A model generated the notes under the pieces. The model made no database searches. It worked only from the letters and a program-made list of their open reading frames with translations, and was not told the DNA's origin. From positions 6,063,577 through 6,127,576 of the forward strand of contig JANVCC010000076.1 in the NCBI GenBank assembly GCA_025345505.1: a stretch of 64,000 nt of DNA, given 5' to 3'. Of this stretch, positions 47,957-60,022 are shown one piece after another; position 1 is the first letter of the stretch; every line of letters starts with the position of its first letter. This DNA comes from Todiramphus chloris collaris (taxonomy: Eukaryota > Chordata > Aves > Coraciiformes > Alcedinidae). A program made the translations under genes and the position numbers.

Positions 47957-50900
47957 CATCTCTCCATAATATTTTTTTGCCTGAAAATTCCTGAAAAAAT
48001 GTTTGCAGTAGTTTGGTGATAAGAAGCAACTGAACAAATTTGACTGTGCTATTTCACAGTGCAAATGTTCTTGCGAGTATTTACAGTTCTAATTGTCATA
48101 CTGCTGCTTTTAGGATAAAAAAAATACAGCTTACCTGACCATCCAATGCTGCATATACCAAACCAGTGTTTTTCATTATTTTCACTGAATTCTGGTTTTT
48201 CACATCTTAAGTTTCAATGATTGCTAGTTAACTATTTCAGCAATAGCTCTTCTTGATAACCTGGGTTAAACCTATCAGCACACACTTCAGATTTAATGCC
48301 TTTAAATCAGCGCTATTTTATTGAAGCTAATGAAGTGAAACTATATTACATCATCTGTCCATCTGAAGTTGCTTTCCTCCCAGAGCTTTTTTAAGGCCAT
48401 TCATATGTGTCACTTACACAGATTTACAAGGGTTAAGGAAAGTCAACGAGATTCATGCAGACTCAAGATACAACAATGATCAAGCAGCTTTTCTACCAGA
48501 GGTGATAAGGACAGCAAGGAAAACAGAAAAACATCCTCTTCCTATCATGATTTAGCTATGCCAAGGGAGTAACATTTGAATTAAAATGTTGCTTAAAATT
48601 TTAACTCCTGTATTTCAATGTGTGAGAAAGAATGAGTTGTTTCATCTTCAGCCATCAAGAATTTCTAGGTGATCTGTTAACAATTTGTGAGTAGTCTTTA
48701 AAACAGTTCAAGTCCCTAAATTCTGTTGTGTCTGTGTTGTAGTTAAAACCCATTTACTGGATTTTTTTTTTTTCCATTTATAAAGCTCATGGATTTTCTT
48801 CCATATACATGGCTTCCTACTTCACATGGACATATAAAAACAAACCTTTATTTTTTCTTTTCTAAAAATGCAAGTGATAATACAACACAGGAATATTGTT
48901 GCTGCCTGATGTCATGGTTATTTTAGGTGGTTCCATCTGCCTTCAGTGTTTATCATCTGGCACATACAAGTCCACAAATGGAGAGCAGTGATTACACCTG
49001 TGAGAGTGTGGTGAGAACAGTGACACCTATGAGAGCGAGTGAACCCAAAAGTCTATACAAGGCATCCCCAAAGCAGTGATCTTCCAGATGAATAGACGTC
49101 TTGCCTAGGAACCTGATAATGTGAAACAGCCTTGTAAGTCACCGTCATAGCCGGGTAGTATTTGTGGCAAGAGGTAGTTGCATCCAGGATGAAGGCAGTT
49201 TGCAAAGCTCTGATTACAGAGCTCTATGTTCAGCATTTTCACTTTCTTTCCTTTGTTGAAAGATAAATGTTTCCAGTCCTCTTAATGATGAGGAAAGTGC
49301 AAAATGAAGACAATCAAAACAGAGGTGTGGCTTAGTTTTCCAGAAATCTAAAGACATTACTAAGTGCCGTTGCTTCAGCCAAGTTCCTGGCACCCACAGC
49401 TCTCACCCCCAAATTCAAAACATTCCCAATGTTTATATCATTTTGAATGGTAAAAACACCCAGGGGACCCACTTCTGTTTTTTGAAGTATGCTGTAAACA
49501 TGCAGTTCTTTTTTGACTTGCATACACCCTAGAATTCATACTATGTTCCATAGTTCATTCATTTCATTAAGGAACCAGATATGGGGATTTTAGTCTTCTA
49601 ACTCTGTCTGGGGCTGCATTTAATCCTGCAATGAAGAAATAATTGGATCGGAGTGCTTACAGCACACCCAGCAGAAGCACTGCTATAAATGAACACATTT
49701 AATTGAAAACAGTGCAACTATACCACTCGATAATCAGTGAAGAATTTCAAGGCTGGCTGTGGGCTTGACTGCAAAGGCACCACAGAGTCAAGAAGGTGCA
49801 GTACATCAGGTTGTCTGGAGTAAAACCTATTCTCAAAATTAAATCACTTTGAAATGGTTAAGATGTTTGATCCGAAAAAAATGTTTTCAATGACAGGTCA
49901 CATCTGTTGGGGAAGAGGGATGGGGTTAATACTTCAAAAATGGATAAAAGCTGGTGCTGATATGCTGAAAAGCATACAAGCCCCATTGACTGCAAGAAAG
50001 CTACTTGATCACTTGTGAAGGCCCACCCAGGACAGGACTGTCCATAAATGAGTGACCTGATTTGGCATTCTCCAAACAGCTTCAGTTTATAATAGAGGAA
50101 TTATGGGACAGGAGGTTCATCATGTAAGCATCTATAAGGAGAACTGCTTGATGCTACACTTAGAATTGCTCAAGTGATTCAACCTTTTTTTTTTCTTTGA
50201 CAACTTCAAAGTGGTGTTTGTAAACGCCTTTATAATTTTTCTTCTATAGCTGATTCTAGAAAAAAAAAAACCATTAACTGCCTTGACTGTTTTCTCTCCA
50301 TCTTTCATGTTATATCCTGGCTTTTAAGGTCACACACAGCTCTAGGTTAAACAGAAGTCACACCACCAGATCACTGCCCAGCCTGCTTTCTCCTACATTG
50401 CCTTCTCCTCCTCTGAAAACCTCAGTCTACAATGCATTCTCAGAACTCTTTTCCAAACAATGTTTTGTCTACCAAGTAATTTAAATTTCAACCCATGTCC
50501 CTTTATGCTGAACACCTTCCCAGAGGTATCATCCTTTCCTGTGTCTGAATATTACTCCTGCTACTGGTCTGAACTACATTTAAACTCCTTTACCATGATT
50601 TGTGAACTATTTTTGGTGCTAACCAAAGGAAAAACATCAGGTTTGGACAAGTAAAATGTAAACAGCCTTGACTTTTCTTCATGATTTCCTCTGTCTGAAG
50701 AAAGCAGTGTTGCCACAAAAGTTACATCTCTTGAAGCTTCTGGGTATCACAATACCTAGGGCATGCCATGAGCAGGTAATACTAGGAGCGAAATATATCA
50801 TTACAGTTTTAGCAAGTATTCTGAGAGGTTACTTATTTTCTTGCCTATGTCTCCACTAAGGTTTCTGCAAGGAAAAAAGAATTAATTATGAAGTGTAATA

Positions 50901-52424
50901 CTTCAGACTGTACCTGATGATGTTTTCATTCTTCAAAAGCACTACAGATTATAATTTTGACTGCTTATTCAAGCAGAATGAGTCTTTTGAGACTCATCTG
51001 TTTCTAGAAATCAGTTGAAAGGATGTATTTCTGTGAGTGTTTTTATATATACCCACAATAGGTATCTGGGCGAGACTGCTGCCTTCCCCAGCTCTGCACA
51101 TCTGCAGTGCCAGAAATTTGCAGCCTGCAGTTTGGTGCAGCCCATTACTCACTGTATTAGGGCAAATGTTAACTACCCTTGAGGTGGTAGGACACATCCA
51201 CAGTACCAGTTAGCAAAACTTTAAGCACGGCTTGTGAAAACTGATGCAAAGCTGTGTTTTCCCTGAATCTGGTATCATCTACATTCATCTATGCTGTATG
51301 GACACAGGGACATCTGGTCTCCCCTTTCAGGAAATAAATATTCCACTACCTTGCAAAACATCTTCTAACCATCTCAGTAGTTTTATCAACACACTTTAAT
51401 CATGCTTCTTGTGTGTTCAAATACAGCTGCTTGTATAACTCTATTCGTCATGGTTAGGAAATATGAAAGGCTAGCTAGTTTAGAGGTTAGTTATATGTAT
51501 CCTATTTTGTGCTAATTACTCAAAATTACATGATGGTATCATTACATCATTAATTCTCAATGCTTAGCTGTACTTAAAAATGCCCGTTTAGTGAGACTCA
51601 TAACTTCCCCTCCTTGCTTACCGGGGACATAACTAAATCACACATTCCTTTCCTTACGTTTAAGTAACCCCAAATCCATACCATGTCTGCAATACAACAG
51701 AGTGTCTTTGGTGAGCTGAGTTTTGCAGTTCACACGGACTGTCAGGTGCACTGGTCTTTTTCACTGCAACAAGACTATGTCAACTCAAAATTAAGAGAAA
51801 CTGGTAATACTTCTACCTCCCCAGATTCATGGATTAAGTAAGAAGCCGAAGGCAAGTGCCATACAGAAGTGACTAGTTTACCTGCCAAATTGTTTAAGAC
51901 ACGTGCAGAATCCCAGCAGGCACAGTTGGCATCAAAAGACTCATCACTTTCTGCCTTTCAGTTTCCCTGTTCACCTGCTGATTTGATGGCCATCCCTTGC
52001 ATTACCCTAAGCAAATGCTGAGTAACTGGTGCTGATCTTTCCATGTCCCATGCAGATGGTGGACTGGTGTTACCTTTTTTTTGTCCACCTGCTGTTTGAC
52101 GCTGCTTGCCTCTTAAGTGCTTTCCTCCTGACCTGTTTTCCTTTTTGACATTCACCTCCAAATTAATTTGCCTTAAAGGTCATGATCTGAAAATAAAGCT
52201 TGCTTCCTTTCCCCAAACTTTTTCATATCAACTCTGGTACACCCGCTATTTGGGAAGATGGAAGGAACTTTTTGCAGGGCAAGGAGTATGTAGCTAACAA
52301 CATGTTAGCTGGTGTCTTGCATACCTTGAAAAATACTCTCAGAGAAGTGCTAGTGTGATGGGGAAGAAGAGTGACTAGTACTGTTGAGATCTATGCCCAG
52401 CTCTTGCTGCCACCTGAAGCAATT

Positions 52425-52500
52425 TTTCAGACTCTGTACCTCATTTTATACCTGTAACAATACCTATTCCATAGACTATCACAGGTTTTAATTAATTCTG
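52425..52500 (+). mobile_element. Possible MIR-type SINE fragment
   Basis: The order TGTACCTCATTTTATACCTG, then TAACAATACCTATTCCATAG, then ATCACAGG parallels the MIR core (CTCAGTTT..CATCTGTAAA..TACCT..CATAGGGTTGT). The match is weaker than that at 6.2 kb and could be chance. Confidence 0.35.
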
Positions 52501-52622
52501 TTTGTTAGCAACTAGGGTGTGATTTAGTAAAATGCATTCAGAAAATTAAAGAAATATTAAAAAATCTTACCTAAAACCTTTGGGCTGTGTTTAAAAGTCC
52601 TGCTTAGGGACATAGTTTAGCA

Positions 52623-52707
52623 GTAGACATGTAGAGTAGGGTTAATGTTTGAACTCAATGATCTAGAAGGTCTTTTCCAACCTAGTTGATTCTGTGATTC
52701 TATGATC
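52623..52707 (+). mobile_element. CR1 LINE, tail-only fragment
   Basis: A plus-strand CR1 3' UTR end: GTTTGAACTCAATGATCTAG, AAGGTCTTTTCCAACC, and a tail of TTCTGTGATTCTATGATC. About 85 bases remain, with no coding sequence. Confidence 0.88.
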
Positions 52708-55404
52708 AAGAGATGTAGATATTAGAAAGCCACCATGGTTTGATGTGGGGCTACAGTTGTATTGAGTTAGTTGTGTCTCAGCATTACACACCCCACAGAC
52801 AACAGCTAATCCTGTGTCCTTTACCCTTTTTTTAGGCAAAGAAGATTTCTCAGAGGCAGAAGATCACCTGGAAACCACCAAGGATTAAGCCTCATGTTCA
52901 AGGAGATGGAAAAATACATCTTAATCATTACTTATCTTCCCACACTGAAAGCATGATCAAGTGGCCTGTGTTTGCATTATAGTCTTCTTGTCAGGGATGA
53001 ATGGCAGAACTTTACACTGGGCTAAAAACCACTTCTCTGTAAAAATAAACTCCCACGTGTAAAAATGCATCCTGAATTTTCTAAACCAAAGAAAACATTA
53101 AAGAGCTGAACAAAATCATGCCACACCTCCTCTGCTTGGAATTACTTCTTCCATAGTTAAGGTATTTTAGAAAATTATCTACTGTCACACTGAAGCACAT
53201 GGAGATTGAGAAATTATTGTAAATACTGAAGACCCACCTCTCTTATAAAGGATCCTAGAACAGACACCTACTAGGGATGCTCAAGGTAGAGCTCAGGAGC
53301 AGGGAATGGTACTGTGCAAACTGACCAAGCTGAGCAAATGGTGCCTCAAATAATAATTTCTCTGGTGAGGAACCAATGCTGGTAAGTTTTTTAAAAGCAT
53401 CAAATGCTTTAGAATTTTAATTAAAATGCAGAGTCTTTGGAGAAGATAATTTATTCTAAAATTACACCGTCAATAACCTCACAAGATATTTTGTGAATGT
53501 TTCCACAATCCAGACAAACTGTAAATAAAGCTCTGGTAAAATATTTGCAAGGAGACCACAGAGAGGTTGTGCTAGGGCTGTATTAATGACCTACTGAACC
53601 ACTACCTGCTTTTTAACTTGAAATTGTAGGACACTTACAGCTTGCTCCAGGAGCTGTAGAAGATGGTATCACCTCAGGGCAGCATAGCCTTAACCCTCCC
53701 CAACCTCCTGCCAGCTGTCTCCAGAGAGCAACTGAGTGGTGGGCCAGTGCAGGTCCCAGGTGGGCCCACTCAGTGCAGTTATGATAATTAGGCTGTTAAG
53801 ATAATTAGTGCCCTCTGGGCCCTGGTTCGCCATCTGGTGATGTTTTGCTCTCTGAGAAGCTGTTTGGTGCTTTGGGAGCTCTCCCTTCCTCTGCCAGCAG
53901 TCATCACAGCGCTGTGCTCTCTGTGAGAGCAAGTCGTGCCTAGGGCTTGCTGGGTTACACCTCACTGATCACCTTCTCTGCTGGCGGTCAGAGAACCTCA
54001 AATGAACGGCTGGAAGCTCCCTGAGGGTCCAGGAGCCCCACACACCCTATCAGCAGCCTGGTCACACTGTGGACCCAGCACAGGCTCCGATTTCCTCACA
54101 AGACTAACACAGATGCCAAGAGAAGAGAAGAGACAAAGCGGTGCCTGAGCCAGGAGCTGACCCTGCCAGTACCTCCCCAGCCATGGTACATTGCGCGGCT
54201 GCGTACAGCTGTAGCTGGAAAATGATGACCTACCTCTCACGTGGCCGTAACCACGAGGCAGAGCTGAAGATCCAGAAGAAACCCTCGTGGCAAATGAAAG
54301 GCAGCTGTTGATTGAGCTCTGGGAACTCGGGAGCATTATGGCTGATGAATAACTGAAGGCCTGAAGCTGGCATAACAACTTGGCCTCTTCTGATCCTGCA
54401 ACTGCCTGGTCCAGTCCTATTTTGGCTTGCTAGGGTACATTTTCATTCCTTTGCTGCTCTTCTCTCCCACCCTCCCGTCTTTCTTCCTCTGGCCTGTGTC
54501 ACTGTGGGATTTTCAGCCATCCTGGAGGCTGAGGGCCCTGCCTGGCACTACAGCAAAGGGATGAGGAAGCTCCGATCACTTCTGATGGGTTGTGAAATGA
54601 CTGTGAAGGAGAGCTAACCAGTCTGGCCCCAGATGGGTGTCCTCAGCCTGTGATACCAGGAGCCACACTTCAAACACCAGCCAGCTGCGATGAGTTCACT
54701 ACAGGTAGTGGGTGAGTAAAAATGGCTTTTTCTTGCACTTCTCATTATCCAGTCTGGCCTCCATTTTGTGATTCCTAGCTTTGGTGGAAGCACTGAGTCT
54801 TCTCATTGAGTTCAACTAGAAGTTTAGACACAACTAATCCTCCTTGCTTCCAAGAAGGATTGCTAAAGTAAATGAAACTGCAGGTGAATATTCTCTTTCC
54901 AGTGGAAAAGTACTTGTGGGATTTGATCAAGACTATCTTGTATAGTACGCTCACTTTCAAAATGCTGTGTGCTTGTTACTGTTCTTTCTCTTGTCCGTCT
55001 GAATCAATACATGCATAGAGATAGTGTATTTGTTGCTAAACTAAATATTCTCGCACTTATGTATTTATAATTCCAGGCCTTGTTGAGCTAGTTAATGTTC
55101 CAGATTGTCAGGGTTGTGTTTGATTTTCTGGACCTACTTGTTTCATTAAAAAAGAAAAAAAAAATCATTTCTTTATATGCACTGCAGAGTTAGATGTCCT
55201 TTAGATATCTGCCATCCCAATGAAGTGGCTCAGTCAGAGGTCAAATGAAATCAGTAAGATCATCAGTAAGAAATATCTGCATGGTCAATTAAGGGCAGAC
55301 AATAAGGGGCCCTGATTTTCCTTGTGCTGTATTACCAAAAGGGGTACTTACACCCTCAAAGGTGTTGTACAATTGACCTCCAAAATTGGAGGTACCTAAT
55401 GCTT
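52708..55404. other. Gene-free stretch containing a GC-elevated block
   Basis: AT-rich at both ends, with a GC-elevated block at about 53640-54720 listed separately. No gene is recognised. Confidence 0.5.
53640..54720. other. GC-elevated block of unknown nature
   Basis: Roughly 1 kb with clearly higher GC and many more CpG than the flanks, for instance CATTGCGCGGCTGCGTACAG near 54190. Frames of 126 residues (53998-54378, minus) and 91 residues (53690-53965, minus) have no recognisable domain. On the plus strand the block ends in GGTAGTGGGTGAGTAAAA (54705-54722), which contains a good splice-donor consensus (GTGAGT), so a noncoding first exon is conceivable. An unrecognised, decayed LTR or LINE leader is the main alternative. 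Confidence 0.3.
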
Positions 55405-55872
55405 TTGAAAGGGTAAAAGTGAGAAAACTCATAGATTGAGATAACAGTTTAATAATTGAAATAAAATACTAGTAATAATAATAGATTATAATGAAGAAGA
55501 AAATAACATAGAGAAATAAAGCCCAAGAAAGACAAATGAAAACAATTGCTCACTACTAACTCACCAATGCCCAGCCAGTCCCTGAGCAGCCGCTTCCCAC
55601 TGTCAGCCTTCCTTCTAGTTGTACTGATGAGGATGCTGTGATATGGTCTGGAATATCCATTCAGGGCTCAGCTGTGCCCCCTCCCAACTTCTTGTGCTGC
55701 CCCAGCCTCCTCTCTGGGGTGAGGAGCAGAAAAGGCCTTGACTCTGCCCAAGTGCTGCTCAGCAGCAATGAAAATATCCCACTGCTATCAACAGTGTTTC
55801 CAGCAAAAATCCAAACACGGCCCCATACCGGCTACTATGAAGAAAATTAACTCTATCTCAGCCAAAACCAGC
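55405..55872 (-). mobile_element. Avian endogenous-retrovirus LTR, apparently solo
   Basis: On the minus strand this matches, in order, landmarks of an LTR type abundant in bird genomes: a GGCTGAGATAGAGTTAATTT block near its 5' side, GGAAACACTGTTGATAGC, a GAGCAGCACTTGGGCAGAGT block, AGGAGGCTGGGGCAGCACAA, then a U5-like end of ATTAAACTGTTATCTC and GAGTTTTCTCACTTTTACCC. An ATTAAA poly(A) signal is present in the R-like region. The usual TATA region between the GGATATTCCAGACC block and U5 is not recognisable, so promoter function is doubtful. No gag, pol or env sequence adjoins it on either side, which suggests a solo LTR left by recombination, truncated at both edges. Confidence 0.8.
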
Positions 55873-55959
55873 AGAAGCTGTGGTCAATTAGCAGCCTGGC
55901 ACCCCAGCTCTGGCAGTTTGTGTCCTTAAGGTGGCAGCAGCTATCAAAAAAGGTGGGGT

Positions 55960-56115
55960 TTGTTTATTTGTGTGGGTGGTTTGGGTTTGTTGGTTGTGGG
56001 GGTTTTTTTGTGGTTGTAGATTTTGTTTGCGTTTTCTTTGGCTTTGTTTTTTGTTTGTTTGGCTTTGTTTGTTTGGGGTTTTTTGGTTGGTTTTAGTTTG
56101 TTTGGTTCTTTTTTA
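55960..56115 (+). repeat. GT-rich low-complexity tract
   Basis: About 155 bases built almost entirely of GTTT, GGTT and GGG elements; the complement is A/C-rich. It lies just beyond the 5' edge of the minus-strand LTR. Several GGG runs are present, but with loops too long for a confident G-quadruplex call. Frames through it (tryptophan- and leucine-rich) are artefacts. Confidence 0.85.
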
Positions 56116-58173
56116 CAAGGGGGAAGGAGGAACATACTGGAGAAGTAGTCAACACTGGAAAAAATGAGAGAGCTAATTCTTCAGAGCTCTTTCTTTAATC
56201 TTCCATTTTCTGCTCAGCAGAAGCATATTCATAGCCAGATTATTCATTATTAAGAGCTTATTTCAGATCAAACCCTGTATGTCAGTAGATTAGGACATTG
56301 AGGAAGATTAGCTTCTCACTGTAGGTGGTGGGAGTAAGATCTTATCATTAGCATGGACTTTCATAAGTTTTGATAATAATTATTAATTCTACCAGCAGAC
56401 TTCTGTGCAAGGATTAAAATGCAGATAGGTGTCGTTTAAGTAGCATGATGAAACCAAAAGGGAGGGTTTTGTGGCAGGCAAATCCTCTGTTTTATGACAG
56501 ACAGTTTAATTTTTGGATTTTTCAAACTTATTTTGCCGTTTAAAAATGGTTTTGTTTACTTTCATGTGCTTGTAATAGAGTTTTATGAAGGATTTTTCTC
56601 TCCAAAGGAAAATATTTTTAGTATTCAGGTGAACTTTTATCCTGATTAATATAAATGGCATGTAAAATTCTTAAGCAATGTTTCTGCACATCCTTGCATT
56701 GTGGTAAGTGGAAGCCAAGCATATAGATGAAGAATTACTGAATGACTTCAAATTAAATAAATCCCCCTCCTTCTCTCTTTCCTTTCCCCCTCCCTCTGTC
56801 ACTTTTTTCCTTTTCTGATGTTTTTGGGCTTTATTCTCTCTGTGAATGTGGATTAGTGACATGGCTCTGAATGTATAAGAATTCAAGAGATTGTCCTAGT
56901 GTCAAGGTGAACGTTCTTAGCACATTAGAAAATTTACGCTTGCCACATTTCTGAATATTATGAACAAAGCAGCAAATAATGAGCAGACAATATATCATTA
57001 GCAAAAGCCTTCTAGTTAGATGTGAGATCCCACAAAACAGGGGTCTGCTTCATTTGCTGAAGCACACAACTGCTTGGCTGCATCAGAAAATGGAATGGTA
57101 CCGCTGGCTATTACTGGAGTGTTCAGAGAACTCTGATTTTGCAACATGTAAAACACAGGAAGGTGAGGAGTGGGTACAGTCCCAGGAAGAATGTGTAACA
57201 GCAGCTTGTACGTGCAACTGTAGTGAAGATGGCTAGTCACCAGTTGTTTGTTTTAAATGTGATATAAGGTGATATGATGAACCACTTATGACGCAGATAA
57301 TCATTATACTGTTACCTGGAGATTTATTTTCTATCACCATTACCTTTTTTTGTTTGGTTGGTTTTTGTTTGTTTTTTTGCTTGTACCTTGCATTTCAACT
57401 TACATCGCGTGCTCTCTGGGGAGGGTTTGGCTTTTTGTGACATTTTTGTACAGCATCTAGATTGGCAGGTCAGGCTTTTTTGGATAGCTTGACAATTAAC
57501 TATGAAGATACGCATTTAAACTGCATGTGAGAGGAGGCAGAGTGGAATGTTTGGTCCCCTGCCTCTGGTTATGCAAGAGCATTAAAGGTGGCCGTGTTTT
57601 GGAGCCTGGGAAGCAGCAATGTTGTAGTGCTGCTACAAAAGGAGGTTAACATTCAGTGAAGGCATATGTGCCGATAGCTTGTCCAATGTTGCACACAAGG
57701 TTGATCACACACAGAGGGCCTAGTGTCCTCACAGGCTGTGATCTCTAACAGTAAAATAATCTGGAAGCTCCTATGAATTTTTGCATTCATGCCTGGCTTT
57801 TCAGTGTGTAATGATGATACTTCTTTCTTGTTCTTTTTGCATATTTAAACACAGAGCTATGTCTATGCTATATACTCCTCCTTGCTTCACAGATCCTGAA
57901 AGCCACTCTTTGGTATTTTTCTGCTGACATAAAGAATACTGCCCCAAGCAAACAGCACATGAAGGGCTCATAGAATCATCAGGGGAGCATCTAACAGATT
58001 CTTCTCCCATCATCTGAGAACATGCTGTTGGACGTGTGCATGTGGACAGGGCAAGGTTCATACCAGAAAAAATACCTAACAATTGAAGCTGAAGAGTAGT
58101 GAAGAAATTTATTTTCTTTAAGATGTATCCCTAACGAATATAAAAATGCTCATTTTGAGGCAGTAAATGCACC

Positions 58174-58200
58174 AAAAAAAAAAAAAAAAAAAAAAAAAAA
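58174..58200 (+). repeat. A27 homopolymer
   Basis: Twenty-seven consecutive A bases. It resembles a retrotransposed poly(A) tail, but no AATAAA signal, recognisable retrogene or target-site duplication is visible upstream. Confidence 0.9.
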
Positions 58201-59917
58201 TTAAATTTCCATGGCTAGTATGGTATAGGGGATTGGAGACCACGTATATGCTTCTCTTGCTTCAGTGCATTCCTACCTGAGGTATGTTGTAACTAAACAA
58301 AAACTGCGTTGGGGATTAAAACATATTGAAAACAAAATATATTAATATTGCTCATTGTCATCAGTTACCTCAGAATTAATTAGAATTAATTGAAAAATCA
58401 GTGTAACTCTGGCTGTTTTCAGCAGCAAAAGACTTTGAGCTTTTTCTTCTGTGACAAGGCAGCAGCAAATCAATTCTGATCTGTAGATTTACCTTCTTGT
58501 TCAGTAGGGTGTTGTAAACCCTCGTGATTTAAGAGCATTAGCTGCTGTTGTGCATATGTGAGAAATCCAGCTCTATCTCCAAGGTCTGTTAACACTGAAG
58601 AATTTTCTGTGCTCTTCACTCATCCCAAGGTTTAGGTCATATCTCATCCCTCTGATAATGATATGATTTTATGGTGCCAAATCCAAGATGAATTAAAACT
58701 CGCTTGCACTCATTGGGACCAGATTCTGCTGCCATTTAAAAGTGATTTGATTCAGAGTGATTTTTGGAAGTGTTCCATAAGTACCAACAGAAGCATAATT
58801 TCTTTAGAGGAAGTTCAGACTGAAGAGAAACCAAGTGAAGACTGGGAAGTTAGACTACCATCATGTGCTATTCAATCCCAGCTTTGCAGCATGTCCTTAA
58901 AAAATGAAATATGCAGAGGAGACCATGGTCCACCCTTATGTCTCCTCTGTTGTCTCAGGAGAATAATGCTCTGTGAGGCTGGAATGGCTGATTTTGATTG
59001 TCTCAGTGAAAGTTCAGGAGTTAAGCTGTTTTTAACTGTTTCCTTGATAGGTATCTGCAAGAGCCTTACTACTCTATGTGGGTTTTTAAAAACTCTGGGC
59101 TGGAGTGTCTTCAAGGTATTTTCAGTGCTTTCCATCTGTTTACCAAACAATTTCCACTTGAACTTAAAAGTAGAAGATAATTAGCATTAGGGTTATTACA
59201 TGCGTTCTCTCTGGGCCCTTTCCATATGCAGTGAGTAAACTGCTGCAGAGGAAGCTTTTCTTGGATTACAAGCTAAGACTGAACATACAGGTACAGATGA
59301 GCAAATGCATACTTTTACTTAAATATACTCGCAGGATAATCATATATACACACACTAATATGCTTCTATAAATTCTTCAGTATATAAGCAAATGGTTACA
59401 ATATAGACACATAAAGAGAAGGATAATGATAAATTATGTTCCCGGGCTCTTTGTTAATGGGGGTGTTGGTTTGTGGAGGGGAGGGGCAAGTAACTATCTT
59501 TAAATAACTTTTACCAGGCAGTTTAACTGAGGTTGTTAAGCTACTCTGCTAATTTAGAGTAGCTCCAAGAAATTTCAACTATGAGGAAGTTGGCTGGGTA
59601 CACTGAAAGAGATTTTCGTGTTTGACAAGGAAAAAGTTATTAGCCTTTTACTATCCAGTGATTATTTCATGCTGGGATAGCCCTGGTTGGTCTGGGTTCC
59701 TCCATCCCTTCTGATACCAGTTCTGGGGAAAACAGGTAGAATCAGAGCACTGTGTAAGGACTTCTCTCGACTTCACTGATGTTTTAGAAGACAAGTTTTG
59801 GGCTAGTAGCCAAGTAAGGTTTGTTTGCACATCCAATATACTTCTTCCTTGATTAACTTCTCTATTTGGATATAGGAGTTCTGACTATCTCTGCACAGTT
59901 TTAGATTATAAAGGCTC

Positions 59918-60022
59918 ACAAAAAAACCAACAGCAACAAAAGATAAAACAAACAAAACCCAAAACCAAAACAAAAACTAAGAAAAAAAACCCACAACCAA
60001 AAAAACCACGCACACAAAAAAG
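59918..60022 (+). repeat. A/C-rich low-complexity tract
   Basis: About 105 bases of AAAC, AACC and CAAA elements with almost no G or T. Its composition is the complement of the GT-rich tract 4 kb to the left. Confidence 0.8.

Larger units (their letters stand above)
47486..52622. other. Gene-free AT-rich stretch
   Basis: No gene is supported in 5.1 kb. It holds a CAAAA repeat (47933-47956), T/A runs near 48763-48775 and 50260-50270, and a possible MIR fragment at 52425-52500. Confidence 0.5.

Noticed and set aside
55931..56167. Tryptophan/leucine/phenylalanine-rich frame resembling a membrane protein
   Set aside because: It lies entirely on the GT-rich low-complexity tract, which produces hydrophobic residues in this frame by composition.
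57967..57985. CATAGAATCAT phrase suggesting another CR1 end
   Set aside because: The following sequence does not contain the CR1 3' UTR block, so the match is too short to support an insertion.
58085..58200. Processed retrogene suggested by the A27 run
   Set aside because: No coding similarity, no AATAAA signal 10-30 bases upstream and no obvious target-site duplication. Left as a homopolymer.
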